Below are positions 52,462 to 60,796 of a DNA stretch of 64,000 nt, in pieces. Numbering within the stretch: position 1 is the stretch's first letter; every line of letters starts with the position of its first letter. The translations under genes were made by a program, and so were the position numbers. The notes below the pieces were generated by a model. The model made no database searches. It was not told the origin of the DNA and worked only from the letters and a program-made list of their open reading frames with translations. Source of the stretch: Deltaproteobacteria bacterium (GTDB lineage Bacteria; Myxococcota; UBA727; VGSZ01); contig JADZDP010000257.1 of NCBI GenBank assembly GCA_020850995.1, forward strand, positions 1 to 64,000, written 5' to 3'.

Positions 52462-52941
52462 TCACACGATCTGGATCTTCTGCTCGAACTCCGGGTCGAA
52501 GGGCGATCCCTTGACGTCGACGATCACCTTGACGAACGCCTCCACCTGCGGCTGCATGGCGCCGAAGCCATACGACGAGTGCAGGTACTTGCGGATGTCG
52601 AGGTCGTGGATGAGGAAGGTCGCCTCCATCGTGTCGCCGGCCTTCATGTTGTACGGGAAGGTGTACGGCGCGCCGATGATCTGGTTCTTCTCGTCGTTGA
52701 CGTCTTCGGCGTGCATGGTGCCGAGCGTGCCGTCCTTCTCGGGCCAGCGCGTGCGGAACTGCGCCAGGTGGCGCAACACCGTGCAGTCTTTCTCGGCCGT
52801 GATGCGGTAACGGCCCTTCACCACGCTGTCAGTGATGGGGAGCTGCGCGTTGGCGGGGCTCTGGCGCTCGATGTCGAGGAACTCGACCTTCACCATCGAC
52901 GCGCCGCCAGCGAAGTTCTTGACCTTGTCGAGGAATCCCAT
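52462..52941 (-). CDS. Arrestin-like / Spo0M-like protein (tentative)
   Basis: This 159-residue protein begins 'MGFLDKVKNFAGGASMVKVE' and continues with beta strands ('VVKGRYRITAEKDCTVLRHL', 'YTFPYNMKAGDTMEATFLIH', 'AFVKVIVDVKGSPFDPEFEQ'). The pattern resembles the N-terminal beta-sandwich of Spo0M/arrestin-like proteins, which is a fold-level impression only. There is no signal peptide. It lies 4 bases upstream of the methyltransferase gene and divergent from the SRPBCC gene. ATG 52941 starts the conserved-looking sequence. Confidence 0.6.
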   Translation of the reverse strand: MGFLDKVKNFAGGASMVKVEFLDIERQSPANAQLPITDSVVKGRYRITAEKDCTVLRHLAQFRTRWPEKDGTLGTMHAEDVNDEKNQIIGAPYTFPYNMKAGDTMEATFLIHDLDIRKYLHSSYGFGAMQPQVEAFVKVIVDVKGSPFDPEFEQKIQIV

Positions 52942-53108
52942 GGTGCCGACCTCCTGGCGCGCACCAGTAGCACAGGGCCCGCGCCATTCACGTGCGGCGG
53001 TCACAGCGCGCCACGACGCGCAACTGGTCGTGCCGGCTTCGACCGGCCGCGCGGTTCGCGCGCGGTCCCTTTGCTTGCGACGTGAACCCCGGCAGCGCAT
53101 CCAACCCT

Positions 53109-53258
53109 TGAGCTCACTTGAATCTGCACGGATCCGCGAAGGGCATGGACACGAGATCAAGGAGCAGCGGAGGGCCATCCCCGTCGGGATGGACCGAGCA
53201 CGCGACGCAGAGATCGTGGCCAGGACCAAGCGAAGCGGTGCAGATTCAAGGGAGCTCA
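53109..53258 (+). repeat. Dispersed structured repeat, copy C
   Basis: This 150-bp element has outer arms 53109-53129 and 53238-53258 that pair at 20 of 21 positions (left arm beginning TGAGCTCACTTGAATCTGCA). Its central hairpin has 7-base sides CCATCCC and GGGATGG around a CGTC loop (53175-53192). The core (53198-53231; 'GCACGCGACGCAG' and 'AGGACCAAGC') matches copies A and B. The arms and hairpin stem share almost no sequence with copy A yet form the same structure. It ends 24 bases before the SRPBCC gene start, adjacent to its ribosome site. Confidence 0.83.
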
Positions 53259-53282
53259 GGGGTTAAGCGGCTGGAGGCTTTC

Positions 53283-53930
53283 ATGCTCAAGAAGATCCTG
53301 ATCGGTGTTGCGGTGATCGTGGCCCTGTTCCTTACCGTGGTCGCGACGAGACCCGCCACCTACCACGTGGAGCGCTCGCTCACCGTGCAGGCGCCACCGC
53401 CGCTGGTGCACGCCATCGTCAGCGACATGAGCCGCTTCGCGAGCTACTCGCCCTGGCAGAAGCTCGACCCGCAGATGAAGACCACCATCTCCACGCCGAG
53501 CACTGGCGTTGGCGCGAGCTACGCGTGGGACTCCACCAAGGACGAGGCGGGCGCCGGCTCGATGACCATCGCGATGCTGGAGCCAAACGCCAAGGTCGTG
53601 CAGGACCTCACGTTCCTCAAGCCCTTCGCGTCGCAGGCGAAGGTGACCTTCACCACCGTGGCCGAGGGAACCGGCACCAAGGTCACCTGGGCAATGGACG
53701 GCGACAACGGCTTCTTGGGCAAGATGATGGGCCTGTTCATGGACATGGACACCATGCTCGGCAAAGACTTCGACGAGGGGCTCCAGAACCTCTCGCGCGT
53801 CTCCCTTGAGGAGGTCACTGCTGCCGCCGAGAGGAGCGCCGCGTCGGTGGCAGGTGCTCCCCCCGGCACCGCGCCGGCGGCACCGGTGGATGCGGCCGCG
53901 CAGCCCGCGCCCGGGGCCGGCAAGGGCTGA
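53283..53930 (+). CDS. SRPBCC (START-like) domain protein with N-terminal anchor
   Basis: This 215-residue protein has an N-terminal membrane anchor or signal (LKKILIGVAVIVALFLTVVA). A SRPBCC/polyketide-cyclase-type domain follows: 'TYHVERSLTVQAPPPLVHAI', 'RFASYSPWQKLDPQMKTTIS' and 'TKVTWAMDGDNGFLGKMMGL'. These domains bind hydrophobic ligands in a deep pocket. An Ala/Pro-rich tail ends the protein. GGAGG at the right distance fixes ATG 53283. The structured repeat copy C sits immediately upstream and could affect its expression. Confidence 0.85.
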   Translation: MLKKILIGVAVIVALFLTVVATRPATYHVERSLTVQAPPPLVHAIVSDMSRFASYSPWQKLDPQMKTTISTPSTGVGASYAWDSTKDEAGAGSMTIAMLEPNAKVVQDLTFLKPFASQAKVTFTTVAEGTGTKVTWAMDGDNGFLGKMMGLFMDMDTMLGKDFDEGLQNLSRVSLEEVTAAAERSAASVAGAPPGTAPAAPVDAAAQPAPGAGKG

Positions 53931-54199
53931 ACGACTGGCCGCTCGCCGCGGCGCCAACCGCCGGTAGCGCTGCGGCTCACGTCGTCGCCGTGCCATGCAC
54001 GGCGGTGCGCGGGCCGCGCGGCCCGTCCGCACCGAGGTTGGCAACGGTCGCCTCACCACCGGGTGCTCGCGGGCGACGGCTCTCTCGGCGATCTCGCGCA
54101 TGGCACCGAGCCTGTCCCTGACCTGGAATCGCCGACTGCCCGCCGGGGCGAGCGCGTCTGTACGGCCGCGACGATCAGCGCGCGCGCCGCCGAGGGCGC
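53931..54199. other. 269-base gap, no gene seen
   Basis: Open frames across this GC-rich gap look non-coding. The only structure noticed is a GC palindrome (GGGCCGCGCGGCCC-type, near 54012-54025). The promoter for the downstream membrane protein gene presumably lies here, but no clear -35/-10 is visible. Confidence 0.4.
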
Positions 54200-55882
54200 T
54201 TGAGCCTGCTGCGAGCGGCGGCTACAGCACGCGCTGTGTCTGGCTTCGAGCGCGTGCATCTTTGGATCGGACGTGCGCTCGGCGTCGCGCTGTTCGCCGC
54301 AGTCGTCTACGTACGGCTCACGCTCGCCGACGGGCATGCGCACATCGGTTGGGACGGCGGGCTCTACTTCGACGTCGCGCAGAACCTGCAGGCCGGTCGT
54401 GGGCTGACCATCGACGCCTCGATCTACCACCACGGCTTCCGATTCTTCCCGCACCCGACCTCGCTCTACCCGCTCTGGCCCATGGTGCTGAGCGTCGCGC
54501 TGAGCGTCCTGTCGACGCAGGCTGCGGCAACGACCTTCCCAATGGCGCTGTCGCTGCTTGCCCTCGCGCTGGCGTGGGTCTGGGGGCGCCGTATCCTGCC
54601 GCCGCCGGCGCTTCCCCTCGGTTTGCATGGCGGGCACCTGGCGCTCGCTATCTTCGGCCTGCACCTGGACTTCGCGCAGTTCTGCACCACACCCAACACC
54701 GAGTCCCTCGCGTTTCTCCTGCTGTTCGCTTCCCTGCTCCGCGCTGATCGCCTGTTCCTCCGCATGGGAGTCCGGGACGGCGTCGAGGTCGGGCTGTGGT
54801 GCGGAGCGTTGTTCCTCACCCGCAGCCAGATGCTGCCGTCGATGCTCGCCGTCGTCGCCACGATGCCCGTCTTCTGGTTGCTCGGCCGCGGCAAGCACGC
54901 ACTCGCGTTCATCGCGGCAGCGACCGCGGCGTTCGCGGCGACCTTCGCACCCATGCAGTGGTGGATGTCCACCTTCCTCGAGGATCCGTCGATCGCCAGC
55001 TACATCGAGTTCGGGCGCGCGCGTGTGCCGACCGCGATGTCACCCATCGATCAGATCGCGCCGCACCCAGGGCTCTCGAGCCGACTCATGGGGATCGCCC
55101 ACGGGGTCGAGGTCGCTATGGATCCCGCGAAGGGCTACTGGGTGTACTTCGAGGGCTTTGCGCTGACCCTCCCGCTTGCGCTGCTGGTAGGAGTGGCCTG
55201 GCTCATCGTGCGGCGCGGTGACGGAGTGCGTGCGCTGCGCGCTCATTTCCGCGACGCCCGCACCCACGGCACCGTGTGGGGCATCGTCACGGCGCTCGGC
55301 AGCTTCGCGCTCTTGCACGTCGCGCAGCGCGAGAGCGATCAGTGGTGGTTCGGCAACCGCCACGCCATGGCCGCCGGCCTGCTGTTCTGCTTCTGCGGCG
55401 TGGTGCTCGCGCGTGCGTTCCGCTGGTTGCGATGGCCCACCGCCATCGCACTGATCGTCGCGACCGCCAGCCTCGCCGACCAAGCCGTCGACCACGCCAA
55501 GAAAGTCGCGCCGATGCCGCCGCTCGCCGACTACAACCTGCGCTTGGTTCGCTGGCTCGAGCGCGAGGCGCAGCAGAACGGTGGCACGCTCGTGGTCGGC
55601 ATCGCGTCCCAGGAGGCGCGCTCGATGGCGTGGCGGGTCCCCGGCGTCGGCATGCATGCGATCTCGAAGTACACGCGTTACGAGGACTTGTTGGTGATGA
55701 CGCGCGATCTCGGCGCCAAGTACCTGGTGTTCCGCGATCCCGCGCCGCAACGCATGGTTCGGGACCCACGCTTCGCGCATGACTTCACCCTGGTGGGCCC
55801 CGTCAAGGTGTCTCGATCGCGCTCGTTCGTGGTCTACGCACCCACCCGCCCGCCCGAGGGCGTGGCCCCACCCTCACCCTGA
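54200..55882 (+). CDS. Multi-pass GT-C-like membrane glycosyltransferase
   Basis: This 560-residue protein has about ten membrane helices. The first large loop reads 'HIGWDGGLYFDVAQNLQAGR' + 'GLTID', the Asp-containing motif typical of GT-C/PMT-like transferases; later it has 'LTRSQMLPSMLAVVATM' and 'WWFGNRHAMAAGLLFCFCG'. A soluble C-terminal domain follows ('LVRWLEREAQQNGGTLVVGI', 'AISKYTRYEDLLVMTRDLGA'). It probably adds a sugar from a polyprenyl donor outside the cytoplasmic membrane. The start is TTG 54200 (GAGG upstream) or GTG 54236. It is followed 103 bases later by a membrane spermidine-synthase-like gene on the same strand. Confidence 0.78.
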   Translation: MSLLRAAATARAVSGFERVHLWIGRALGVALFAAVVYVRLTLADGHAHIGWDGGLYFDVAQNLQAGRGLTIDASIYHHGFRFFPHPTSLYPLWPMVLSVALSVLSTQAAATTFPMALSLLALALAWVWGRRILPPPALPLGLHGGHLALAIFGLHLDFAQFCTTPNTESLAFLLLFASLLRADRLFLRMGVRDGVEVGLWCGALFLTRSQMLPSMLAVVATMPVFWLLGRGKHALAFIAAATAAFAATFAPMQWWMSTFLEDPSIASYIEFGRARVPTAMSPIDQIAPHPGLSSRLMGIAHGVEVAMDPAKGYWVYFEGFALTLPLALLVGVAWLIVRRGDGVRALRAHFRDARTHGTVWGIVTALGSFALLHVAQRESDQWWFGNRHAMAAGLLFCFCGVVLARAFRWLRWPTAIALIVATASLADQAVDHAKKVAPMPPLADYNLRLVRWLEREAQQNGGTLVVGIASQEARSMAWRVPGVGMHAISKYTRYEDLLVMTRDLGAKYLVFRDPAPQRMVRDPRFAHDFTLVGPVKVSRSRSFVVYAPTRPPEGVAPPSP

Positions 55883-55985
55883 GGGGGCCTCGGCCGCTGA
55901 TCGCCCCGGTGATCGGGCAGTGAGCCCTCCGGCGTAGAGCCTGACGCTACTTGTGCGGAGCTTCACGCGTGGGAGAGTTGCGTTC

Positions 55986-58313
55986 ATGCACGACCTGCGT
56001 TCCCTGCGCGCTCTGGTGTTTTGGACCGCGTTCTCCTGCTTGATGTTCGAGCTGTTGATCGCGCGCCTGGCCGACTTCTTCATCGGCTTTCGCAACACCT
56101 TCCTCGCCCTCCCGGTGACCTTCCTCGGCCTCGCGCTCGGCAGTCTCTATGTTCATTTCCGACCCCAGCTCGCAGCACGCTTCAGCGTTCGCGGCAGCAT
56201 GCTTGGCCTCGCCGCTGTGTCCTTCTCCACGCTCGCCGCCGTGCTGGTGATCCTCACGCGCGGCTTCACCATCATCGCGGCCGATGACGCCGGCTTCTAC
56301 CTTACCGACGCAGCGCTAAAGACCGCCGTCTTCGTTGCGGGGTTCATCATCCCCTTCTTCGTCTTCGGGCGCATCCTCACGCTCTGCTATCACGTCGAGC
56401 GCGACCACATCGGCCGCATCTACAGCGCCGACTTCTTCGGCGCCGCGCTCGGCTGCTTCGCCACGCCAGTGCTGTTCCACTTCGTGAGCCTCCCCGAGGT
56501 GATGTTGGTTTGGATGATCTCGCTGTCGGCTGTCGTGGTGGTCTTTCTGAAGATGAACGTGCGCACGACGGCAGCGGTGGCCGTCGGCCTCCTGGCACTG
56601 ACCACGGGGTCGTACTTCGCGATCCGCTGGCTCGAAGGCTCGGTCGAGTACCAGTACTACTCCCGCGACGACGACCCGCCCACGACCCGCGAGATCGCGA
56701 GTCGCTGGAATGAGTTCTCACGCGTGCAGCTCGTGCGCTTCGAGTTCAAGAAGGACAAGCGATCCCACTACAAGGTCATCCACGACGACGGGCGCAGCAA
56801 TGTCCACGTGCGCGCCTACCAGCCTGGCCGCACTACCACGCCCCAGAAGCTCGACTCGCTGGAGTCGCCGTTCATCATGCAGCGGCCGGTCAAGGAAGCC
56901 CTAGTGATGTTCGCCGGTTGCGGCGACGAGATGATCCGGATCCGTGAGCTGTCGGGCGACACCGCCCACGTCACCGGCGTCGAGATCAACCCACTGTGCG
57001 TGGCGCTCCCTTCGAGCGCCCCCGAGCTCGCAGACCTTCGCATCGCGGAGTTCTTCGCGCACCCTGACGTCACCATGAGGTTCATGGAGGGGCGCGCATT
57101 CCTGATGCAGAACCAGAAGCAGTACGACCTGATCTACGTGGGCTCGAGCGCGCCGACCGCCCTGCAGGTCACTGGACACACGCGCAAGTACCTCTACACG
57201 AAGGAAGCGCTCCGCGACTATCTGCGAGCCCTGGCGCCGCACGGGCTCTTGATCTTCGACTACCAATCCACCGAGTTCATCGCGCAGGCGCTCAAGCACA
57301 TCGCCGCCGAAGACGGCACTGGTCCGCTCGAGAACAAGGTGATCTTCCTGCGATCGCGTTTCGGCAAGAACGTGCGCACGCCCATCGACCTGATCTTCGC
57401 CAAGGACGGCTTCACACCCGACGAGGTCAGTAGCCTGGTGTCGTACTCCCCGGATGCGCCTGCGATGGTGCGCTACGCGCCCGGTATCGCGAACCCCAAC
57501 GCAGCCTCGGCGGCGGTCGTGAACGGACCCCTCATCGAGGCCGACAAGGTGGTGACCGACGATCGACCCTTCCTGCTCGATCTCGACTTCGCCAGTTACC
57601 GCCTCATCCCCGATCCCGAGGTGCTGCAGAACGTCCGGCACTACGAGAGTTGGCTGCGCCTGACCACGCTGCTTGGCCTCGTCGCTGTCGCCGGCGCCTT
57701 CATCGTCGTGGCCTCATGGAGGCGCGAGCGGCGCGCGCCCGCGCCCGCGCTGGTGTACCTGCTGATCTCGGGCTTCTGCTACATGCTCGTCGAAGTCGCG
57801 CTGATGGCCAAGCTCGAGCTGTTCATGCAGGACGTCACCGTCAGCATGGCGTCGGTCATCACGGTATTCCTGCTGACCACCGGCGTGGGCAGCCTCGCAC
57901 ACCAGCGATTGATCGGCCGCATCGGCATGCGCGCCTTTCCGTTTGTCGTCGCGGCGATCGTGCTCGGGAGCATTCCGCTGCTGAGCCTGCTGCAACAGCA
58001 GCTGGTAGGACTGCCGCTCATCGGAAGACTCCTCGCGGTCGCCGTCGTGGTGTTCCCCATCGGCGTCGCGCTCGGCGCCTTCTACCCATGGTTGGTGAGT
58101 CGCCTCGTCGCCACGGACCACGCCGCGACCGTGCCGATTACCTACGGCATCAGCACGCTCGCGTCGGTGATCGGCGCGAGCTTCGCCATGACCATGATGA
58201 TCCCCTGGGGCTTCACCCGCCTCCTCGTGCTCGGCGCGTCAGGATACGCGTTGCTGGGGGCGTTCATTCTGGTCCACTCGCACGTGTTGCGCCGACCGCT
58301 CTTCACGGGGTGA
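55986..58313 (+). CDS. Membrane-embedded spermidine-synthase-like protein
   Basis: This is a 775-residue fusion. The N-terminal six or seven helices ('FWTAFSCLMFELLIARLADF', 'LPVTFLGLALGSLYVHF') are followed by a central methyltransferase-fold domain of spermidine-synthase type: 'ALVMFAGCGDEMIRIRELSG', 'VTGVEINPLCVALPSSAPEL', 'FMEGRAFLMQNQKQYDLIYV' + 'GSSAPTALQVTGHTRKYLYT'. A second set of about six helices closes the protein ('LVAVAGAFIVVASW' to 'LGASGYALLGAFILVHSHV'). The 'FAGCGDEM' loop departs from the canonical Gly-x-Gly-x-Gly. It probably acts on a small molecule or lipid at the membrane; the exact reaction is unknown. ATG 55986 has GGGAGAG upstream. Confidence 0.85.
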   Translation: MHDLRSLRALVFWTAFSCLMFELLIARLADFFIGFRNTFLALPVTFLGLALGSLYVHFRPQLAARFSVRGSMLGLAAVSFSTLAAVLVILTRGFTIIAADDAGFYLTDAALKTAVFVAGFIIPFFVFGRILTLCYHVERDHIGRIYSADFFGAALGCFATPVLFHFVSLPEVMLVWMISLSAVVVVFLKMNVRTTAAVAVGLLALTTGSYFAIRWLEGSVEYQYYSRDDDPPTTREIASRWNEFSRVQLVRFEFKKDKRSHYKVIHDDGRSNVHVRAYQPGRTTTPQKLDSLESPFIMQRPVKEALVMFAGCGDEMIRIRELSGDTAHVTGVEINPLCVALPSSAPELADLRIAEFFAHPDVTMRFMEGRAFLMQNQKQYDLIYVGSSAPTALQVTGHTRKYLYTKEALRDYLRALAPHGLLIFDYQSTEFIAQALKHIAAEDGTGPLENKVIFLRSRFGKNVRTPIDLIFAKDGFTPDEVSSLVSYSPDAPAMVRYAPGIANPNAASAAVVNGPLIEADKVVTDDRPFLLDLDFASYRLIPDPEVLQNVRHYESWLRLTTLLGLVAVAGAFIVVASWRRERRAPAPALVYLLISGFCYMLVEVALMAKLELFMQDVTVSMASVITVFLLTTGVGSLAHQRLIGRIGMRAFPFVVAAIVLGSIPLLSLLQQQLVGLPLIGRLLAVAVVVFPIGVALGAFYPWLVSRLVATDHAATVPITYGISTLASVIGASFAMTMMIPWGFTRLLVLGASGYALLGAFILVHSHVLRRPLFTG

Positions 58314-58595
58314 TGTGCCGCCACGCGGGCAAGGCGCCGAACCCGACGGATGACGACGGGCCGGCGCCACGCTGGGTGACGCGGGTGCACGTGCGCGCCT
58401 GCATTCGCGCGCGCTCGCCGATGCCGCACCTCGCGGCGGGGTCGTGGTGACGGCGCGCCTCTTGGGGCGGTGGCCGGCCGCGACGCAGAGCGCGCAACCG
58501 GCCCAGCACCGCGCCCAGGGCGAGCGCATCCTCGTAGTCGCCGCGCACGACTCCCGTCGATCGCGGGCCCGGAGAGGCGCCTGGCGCTGGCGCCG
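58314..58595. other. 282-base convergent gap, no gene seen
   Basis: The gap between two convergent genes shows only random-looking frames. Short direct 'GCGACGCAGAG' homology to the repeat core appears near 58489, but the rest of the repeat is absent, so it is not called as a copy. Confidence 0.4.
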
Positions 58596-59117
58596 CTACT
58601 TCTTCGGCGCCGGCGGCGGCGGCAACAGCACCGCGTCAATCACGTGGATCATGCCGTTGGTCGTCGGGATCGACGCGACCACGTTGGCGCCGTTGATGGT
58701 CACCTTGCCGTCCTTGGCGACCTTGATGGTGGTCTTGCCGCCATTGGCCATGCCGAGCACCTCGCCGTCCTTGAGCCACTTGAGCTGCAGCGCCGAGGTG
58801 GTCACGTGGTACTGCAAGATCTTCGCGAGATCGTCCTTCTTCTCGGGCTTGAGCAGGCCCTCGACGGTCCCCTTCGGCAGCTTGTCGAAGGCTGCGTTGG
58901 TGGGCGCGAACACCGTGAATGGCCCTGCGTTCTTGAGCGAGACCACCAGGTCAGCGGCCTTCACCGCCGTGACGAGCGTCGTGTGATCCGGCGAGCCGGC
59001 GGCGGTGTCGACGATGTCTTTGGCGGTGGCGGTTTTGCCCTGCGCGAAAGCGACGGGGGCGCCCAGCACCACCAGTGCGGCGACGAGAAGGGGGCGGCCA
59101 ATGACGAACGAGCTCAT
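58596..59117 (-). CDS. Secreted fasciclin-domain protein
   Basis: This 173-residue protein has a signal peptide (SSFVIGRPLLVAALVVLGAP, cleavage near 'AFAQ') and one fasciclin (FAS1) domain. The domain has the classic 'SPDHTTLVTAVKAADLVVSL', 'GPFTVFAPTNAAFDKLPKGT', 'LAKILQYHVTTSALQ' and 'VASIPTTNGMIHVIDAVLLP' segments. FAS1 domains mediate adhesion and matrix binding. AGGAG precedes ATG 59117. It ends in a Pro/Lys tail. It stands alone, convergent with the membrane spermidine-synthase-like gene. Confidence 0.95.
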   Translation of the reverse strand: MSSFVIGRPLLVAALVVLGAPVAFAQGKTATAKDIVDTAAGSPDHTTLVTAVKAADLVVSLKNAGPFTVFAPTNAAFDKLPKGTVEGLLKPEKKDDLAKILQYHVTTSALQLKWLKDGEVLGMANGGKTTIKVAKDGKVTINGANVVASIPTTNGMIHVIDAVLLPPPPAPKK

Positions 59118-59437
59118 GCGATACTCCTTGGGTCCATGGCGTGGACCGCGGACACGGCTCTGCATCGCGCGTGCGCGCTGCTGCCGCGTCCTGCCGCGCC
59201 GCTTCGGCGCTGCGCTGCCGGGGGCGGCGCGAAATGGCCCCACGGAATGCGTCGTGCGACACACTGACGCAGCGTGTGCACTTGACGCCGGTCACCTCCT
59301 GGCGTCGCCAGGCCCGTCGAGAGCCCCAGGAAGATTGGCCTGACCTACATCGGACCCATCTACCCGACATCGCAGAGCCTTTTCCCCCCTGCACCGATTC
59401 GCTTCGGGGGTCTAGACGGCGTCACGTGAGGTCCTCG
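59118..59437. other. 320-base divergent gap, no gene seen
   Basis: The gap lies between the divergent fasciclin and Cys-rich lipoprotein genes and must hold both promoters. A CTGGCG-T-CGCCAG inverted repeat near 59308-59320 and a CCCCC/GGGGG pairing around 59386-59411 are the only structures noticed. No open frame looks coding. Confidence 0.4.
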
Positions 59438-60745
59438 ATGCCGTCGCGCGTAGTTCACCTGTCCTTCCTTGTCGTGGCGCTCGTCGGCGGGGCCGCGTGC
59501 CCGACCACCGTCGCTACCATCCAATGCGAGTCGGCGCGCGAGTGCGACGCGGGCAAGCTCTGCGTCGACAACCAGTGCGTCGCGGCAGACGCCGTGCCCT
59601 GCACCACTGACGATCAATGCAACGCCGCCAACAACGAGCTCTGCATCGATGGCACCTGCCAGGTGGGCGAAGACCCGCCCGACACCGGCTGCACGCTCTC
59701 GTCCGAGTGTTCGATGACGCAGTTCTGCAACACCGCCACTGGGCTGTGCGCCGACTTGCCCGACGGCTGGTGCCGACAGGCGAGCCAGTGCCCGGCCGAG
59801 CTGCCGACCTGCTCGGCCCAAAACGACAGCGTGCCTGGTCGCTGCGTCGAGTGCGTCGACGCTGACGACTGCGGCGGCCGCGAGTGCGTGCACCCGGGCG
59901 TCTGCAGCGACTACACGTGTCCGCCCAACAGCACCCCCATCGGCGACGTGTGCCACTGCAACCAGGGCTACGTCGACGACGGCGCGGGCGCTTGCCGCCC
60001 GCAGTCTGCCGAGGGCGAGGGCGAGGGCGAGGGCGAAGGCGATCCGCCTGGGCCGGGCCCCGAGTGCGATCCCGAGGACATGCTGGGCGGTCTCATGTGC
60101 ATGCTGTCGGGCCCCTACAACACCTGCGACCCCTCGCAGAGCAAGTGCGTGTGCGACGAGCTCACGCTGCTGCTCTCGTGCCTGTTCTCGGGCGAGCCGA
60201 ACTTCCAAACCTGCCTGTGCGACGAGCTCCCCGCCGAGGGCGAAGGGGAGGGCGATCCAGGCGAGGGCGAGGGCGAGGGTGAAGGTGAGGGCGAGCTGCC
60301 GGGTGCGAACGAGTCCTGCGTCAGCGGTGGCACCGCGGGCGACTGCCAGCCGGGCCTCGACTGCGTCTGGGTCGGCGACCCGCCCACGTCGGGGTCCTGC
60401 AAGTACTTGTGCGACTATGACCTCGATTGCCCCGCCGCGCTCTCGTGCGCCACCGGCATCTTCAGCGACGGCTCCGGCTTCTGCGCCGACGAGCGCGCGC
60501 CCGGTGAGGCGTGCAATGGCGACTTCTACCATTCGGCAAACACGTGGATGGGCACCGACACCCTGTGCGCGCTGCCGCCCTATGTCGATCTTGCCGACAA
60601 TCGTTGCGTCTCCGGCACCTGCGAGGAGGTCTGCGCCTACGATCCCGACCCGAACCCGGGTACGTACCGCGACTGCTACTACGGTAGCTGCGGTGACCTG
60701 CACGTGGTGTCGGGCATCGACGGCGAGGCCGCCCTCTGCGAATAG
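59438..60745 (+). CDS. Cys-rich Glu-Gly-linker lipoprotein
   Basis: This 435-residue lipoprotein has a signal ending 'LVGGAAC', a four-Cys module ('CESARECDAGKLCVDNQC') repeated in variants ('CTTDDQCNAANNELCIDGTC', 'CTLSSECSMTQFCNTATGLC'), and an EGF-like stretch ('CPPNSTPIGDVCHCNQGY'). Two short Glu-Gly tracts follow with a Cys-rich block between them, and then a Cys-rich C-terminal domain ('CVSGGTAGDCQPGLDC', 'CAYDPDPNPGTYRDCYYGSC'). It is probably a disulfide-rich surface protein. ATG 59438 has GAGGT upstream. Confidence 0.85.
   Translation: MPSRVVHLSFLVVALVGGAACPTTVATIQCESARECDAGKLCVDNQCVAADAVPCTTDDQCNAANNELCIDGTCQVGEDPPDTGCTLSSECSMTQFCNTATGLCADLPDGWCRQASQCPAELPTCSAQNDSVPGRCVECVDADDCGGRECVHPGVCSDYTCPPNSTPIGDVCHCNQGYVDDGAGACRPQSAEGEGEGEGEGDPPGPGPECDPEDMLGGLMCMLSGPYNTCDPSQSKCVCDELTLLLSCLFSGEPNFQTCLCDELPAEGEGEGDPGEGEGEGEGEGELPGANESCVSGGTAGDCQPGLDCVWVGDPPTSGSCKYLCDYDLDCPAALSCATGIFSDGSGFCADERAPGEACNGDFYHSANTWMGTDTLCALPPYVDLADNRCVSGTCEEVCAYDPDPNPGTYRDCYYGSCGDLHVVSGIDGEAALCE
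60007..60300. repeat. Two short hexanucleotide tracts (Glu-Gly linkers)
   Basis: GAGGGC/GAAGGC-type units occur at about 60010-60042 and 60235-60297, separated by a Cys-rich block, in the lipoprotein gene. These tracts are shorter than those in the CTLD lipoproteins. Confidence 0.85.
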
Positions 60746-60796
60746 CGCGCGGCTCGCTCATGAGGCTCGCGTGTCGCGGGCGTCAGCGCGGCCGCG

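Noticed and set aside
58484..58530. Possible fifth copy of the structured repeat (contains 'GCGACGCAGAG')
   Set aside because: Only about 12 bases match the core; no hairpin with the conserved loop or outer arms could be found.
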